A model generated the notes under the pieces. The model saw only the letters and a list, made by a program, of their open reading frames with translations. It had not been told where the DNA came from and searched no databases. A stretch of 64,000 bases of DNA. Origin: Seriola aureovittata (Eukaryota > Chordata > Actinopteri > Carangiformes > Carangidae). Made by a program: the position numbers and the translations under genes. This document shows, in pieces, positions 60,959 to 64,000 of this stretch. Location of the stretch: assembly GCF_021018895.1 (NCBI RefSeq), contig NC_079381.1, positions 13,021,001-13,085,000 on the forward strand. The letters run 5' to 3'. How positions within the stretch are numbered: position 1 is the first letter of the stretch; every line of letters begins with the position of its first letter.

Positions 60959-63900
60959 GTGTAAGTGTGTGTGTGCGCGCGCGCGCGTGTGTGTTAGTGT
61001 ATGTGTGCGTGCTGGCGGGGGGGAGGGGGGTTGTGAGGAGGGGAGGGAAGGGGTGTCTGTGTTCTCAGCTGTACATCTGTAGTCATGGCAACCAGATCCT
61101 GTTAATGGATGTCATTTTTTCCATCCTCAGCTTCCCTCTCTGCCTCTGCTTTTATGTGTGTGTGCATTGCATTTATATGTATTCCATGTAAATCTCTGCC
61201 TGCTGTCAATTACCAGTGAGATTTCATTCATGTCATACATTGTAAAAGGTGCATTTCCACATCTGCTCTCAATAGTCGTCTTAGATTGTTGTCTCATAGA
61301 CTGGTCTTGATCCTCATCATGACATCATATAGATATCACTTGCTTATTGAAAAGGACACTGGAGTGATTGATTGATTAATTTGTGTTGCTTGATATTCTC
61401 ATGAGTTATTCTTTGCAGAATTTTAAATGGGATTCAATAACAGAACCTGTGTAGATTTATTACACTTAGACTTCTGTATCACTTATAACCCCTCTTTGAA
61501 TTCTTGGCTTGTCATGGACGTGTAGTAATCTGCAAACTGATTACTTTTCTTTGAAAGAATTGTTCTTCACCACCACTACCACCACCACTGCACTTTATGT
61601 GGTCTGTTTTTAGGCCATAGCCTCTCACTTACCAGCTGTCTCTCTTCTTTGACTTCTCTCTCCACCATGGCACTTGTTTCTGTCTGCCTGCTCTGTGTCT
61701 TTTACTTCCCATCTCCTGTGTTCCTCTGTCTAGGTCATCAGGTAGATCCAGGAGCATGAGCAGGACTTTGAGCTGCGGGAGCAGATGTCTGGGTATAAGC
61801 GCATGCGGCGGCAGCACCAGAAGCAGCTGATCGCCCTGGAGAACAGGCTAAAGGCCGAGATGGATGAGCATAGGCTCCGGCTGCAGAAGGAATTAGAGAC
61901 ACATGCGAACAACACTTACATTGAGCTGGAAAGACTGGCCAAACGCCACGCTGCTCAAACAGACAAAGAGGTAAAGCCACTACAGTAGCTGCTACTTATG
62001 AATGAGGTGGAAACTACAGAGTGATTTCATTCACTTTAAGTCAAACAGTGTGTGTACAGGCATTTCTGGGTGATAATTTGAATATTTTGATGTCTCCTCA
62101 CAGATGAAGTCAGTGGCAGCAGAAGAGAGGAGGATCCAGCAACAGATTGTTGCTCAGCAAAAGAAAGAGCTGACTACTTTCTTAGAAAACCAGAAAAAGG
62201 AGTACAGGCTCTGCAAAGACAAGATCAAAGAAGTAGGTATCATGAATAAACACAGCACAAAGTTTATGAGCTTACACATCATATCTCTTAATATTCTCAG
62301 ACAATTTTGATGGGATTTTTCTTTAGATCATACAAACTCTATTCACATTGTTCTGTTGTTTGTGTGTTTGTCAAGGAGATGAATGAAGACCCTTGCACAC
62401 CCAAGGAGGAGAAGCAGGAGCGTCTGTCCAGGCACAAAGAAACAATTCAGCGCTCTCAGGCTGAGGAGGAAGCTCATCTGCTGGCCCAGCAGAGGCTGGT
62501 CTACGACCGGAGCTGCAGGGCCCTAAAACGCCGGAGTCTGGTCAGGAGGCATGAGTTTGAACAGGAGCAGCTGAGAGAGGTAGAGAGACTTCATGACATT
62601 ACATAACGTTATGTGTCAAACGATCACAAAAGCTTAATTCCTTCATATGGATGACTTTTCATTTACTACAGTGTCAGGAAAAAGGCTGTAACTAACACTT
62701 ATTTTCATTATAAAATCTTATTTTGCAGTAAAGTATAGTATGAAACAGAAAACACAGAAAATCCTCATATTGGGAATCTGGATCAAACTACGGTTTGGGA
62801 TTTTTTTTGTCTGAGTGCAAAGCTCCCCTTCCTCAGTAGGAGAGGGTTTGAACAAGACAATAAACACAGTGGCCTTTGGAGAACCTGTAGCATGCTGGAT
62901 AAAATAACTCATTCACTCCCTATAAAACATTTTCAATCTTGAACTTAAGAAATTATTTTTTCCTAACACTTCAAACAGTGACATTAAATGAAGCCTAGTT
63001 GGTGCACTGACTAAAGGCAGATTTTTTTTTTTTTACAGCAGACTTAAAAAAAAGACCACTCCTCACATTTAATGTGGTCGTCATTCATTCAGTCAGGATC
63101 TCGGTCAGATAAACAATTTCCTATTAGATTTTAAAGATGTATGTCATCTGCATAGTGTGTAAAACGACAAGTGGTCCAGATGAATCGCATAAGCAACTAC
63201 TATTTGTGCAACATAGTGCTCAAATGAAGCAAAACACTGTATTTGCATTTCTCCATAAAGAAAATAGACCAGCCTTATTCCAGCAGAAATTGTGTATATT
63301 GGTATTAAAATGGCATTTCATCAAACTTCCTTTCCCAGGAGCTGAACAAGAAGAGGACCCAGAAGGAGATGGAACATGCCCTGATGATCCGGCAGGACGA
63401 GTCCACCCAGGACCTGGAGCGAAGGCAGCTGCAGATGCTGCAGAAGCTGCGTGTTGAACTCATGCGGCTGCAGCACCAGACAGAGCTCGAAAACCAGGAG
63501 GAGTACAACGGCCGGCGGCAGAGAGAACTACACAGGAAACACAGTCTGGAGCAGCGGCAGCAGCCCAGAAACCTCAAGGTACCTGAAGCATTCTCTTTAC
63601 CACTGTACTGTATATGGTTGTTTAGTGAAAGAGATATGCAGTTGACTTCATTTCAGAAAAGCTTCTAGGAGGAACAGGACTTGTTTCATGATAGAAGGAT
63701 TACATACTGGGTTTAAAATGAAAGCTCTGCAGGTACTGAACATCTGTACCATCCTGCACTGCTGACATTTAACCGAACATGTACCTTGTATTCTTTTCTA
63801 AATTTACAAATAGAAAAACTGTAGAAAAACATCAACCATGTTGCCATGAGAACTGCTTCTTCCAAAAAAATTGCAATGATATTGTTCACAAATTTGAATA

Positions 63901-64000
63901 TTTCTTTATATATTAATTGACAGTATTTTTTTACTTTGAGTTACTCTGCAGTGGACAAGTGAAAGCTCACGCAGGCAAACTGAAATTATTTCATTATTAA
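60745..64000 (+). CDS. taok3: TAO kinase 3 homologue, coiled-coil exons only, partial at the right edge
   Basis: TAO kinases are Ste20-type MAP3Ks with an N-terminal kinase domain and long C-terminal coiled coils. Exons seen, all phase 0: 60745-60876, 61734-61970, 62104-62232, 62376-62579, 63339-63578, continuing past the window. The first encodes [20 protein letters not shown] and ends ATIKSASL, matching the linker just before the coiled coil of TAOK3. The next contains [19 protein letters not shown]. Later exons read [16 protein letters not shown] and [15 protein letters not shown], which favour TAOK3 over TAOK1/2. No kinase exon lies upstream in this window. Codon 61743-61745 is an in-frame TAG where relatives have Gln. 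Acceptor use at 61746 would skip it, or translation could begin at ATG 61785. The locus may therefore be a truncated paralogue, a decaying copy, or an assembly break. Confidence 0.8.
60916..61000. repeat. (GT)n/(GC)n alternating purine-pyrimidine tract
   Basis: A long GT tract with an internal GCGCGCGCGCG block, directly after the donor of the first visible taok3 exon. The alternation favours Z-DNA. Confidence 0.9.

Noticed and set aside
60919..61191. Cys-Val repeat frame
   Set aside because: It is a translation of the (GT)n tract in the taok3 intron.

Overview
The window is vertebrate nuclear DNA, almost certainly from a ray-finned (teleost) fish. Genes are split into many short exons with GT-AG introns, base composition is AT-rich between genes, CA/GT microsatellites are long, and several interspersed repeats look like families common in percomorph fish. 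All gene models below were built by hand: exons were joined by splice site, reading phase and protein-family resemblance recalled from knowledge. No alignment or database search was run.

Layout. (1) 1-5376: gene-free 3' flank, probably the long 3' UTR of ssh1 plus intergenic DNA, holding an inverted-repeat element. (2) 5377-18505, minus: a complete slingshot-type cofilin phosphatase (ssh1, 15 coding exons, 880 aa) with a CpG-rich promoter and a candidate second first exon at 14860-15113. (3) 20098-25250, minus: a complete SV2-related transporter (svop, 16 coding exons, 545 aa). (4) 27224-41213, plus: a complete short-tailed class I myosin (myo1h, 32 exons, 1040 aa), head-to-head with svop and with a 5.8 kb first intron. 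(5) 42484-52489, plus: a complete sushi-domain-containing protein 2 (susd2, 16 exons, 813 aa), whose introns carry a hAT-like element and a perfect 82 bp duplication. (6) 55995-57075, plus: a small heat shock protein of HSPB1 type (3 exons, 204 aa). (7) 60745 to the right edge, plus: coiled-coil exons of a TAO kinase 3 homologue. No kinase-domain exons are visible upstream of them anywhere in the window.

ssh1, svop, myo1h and taok3 all have human counterparts on 12q24, which supports the orthology calls. The genes are not an operon and share no single pathway, although SSH1 and MYO1H both act on actin. The observations most worth checking are the apparently kinase-less taok3 locus, the in-frame TAG at the start of one of its exons (which may also serve as a shifted splice acceptor), and the phase-compatible alternative first exon of ssh1.
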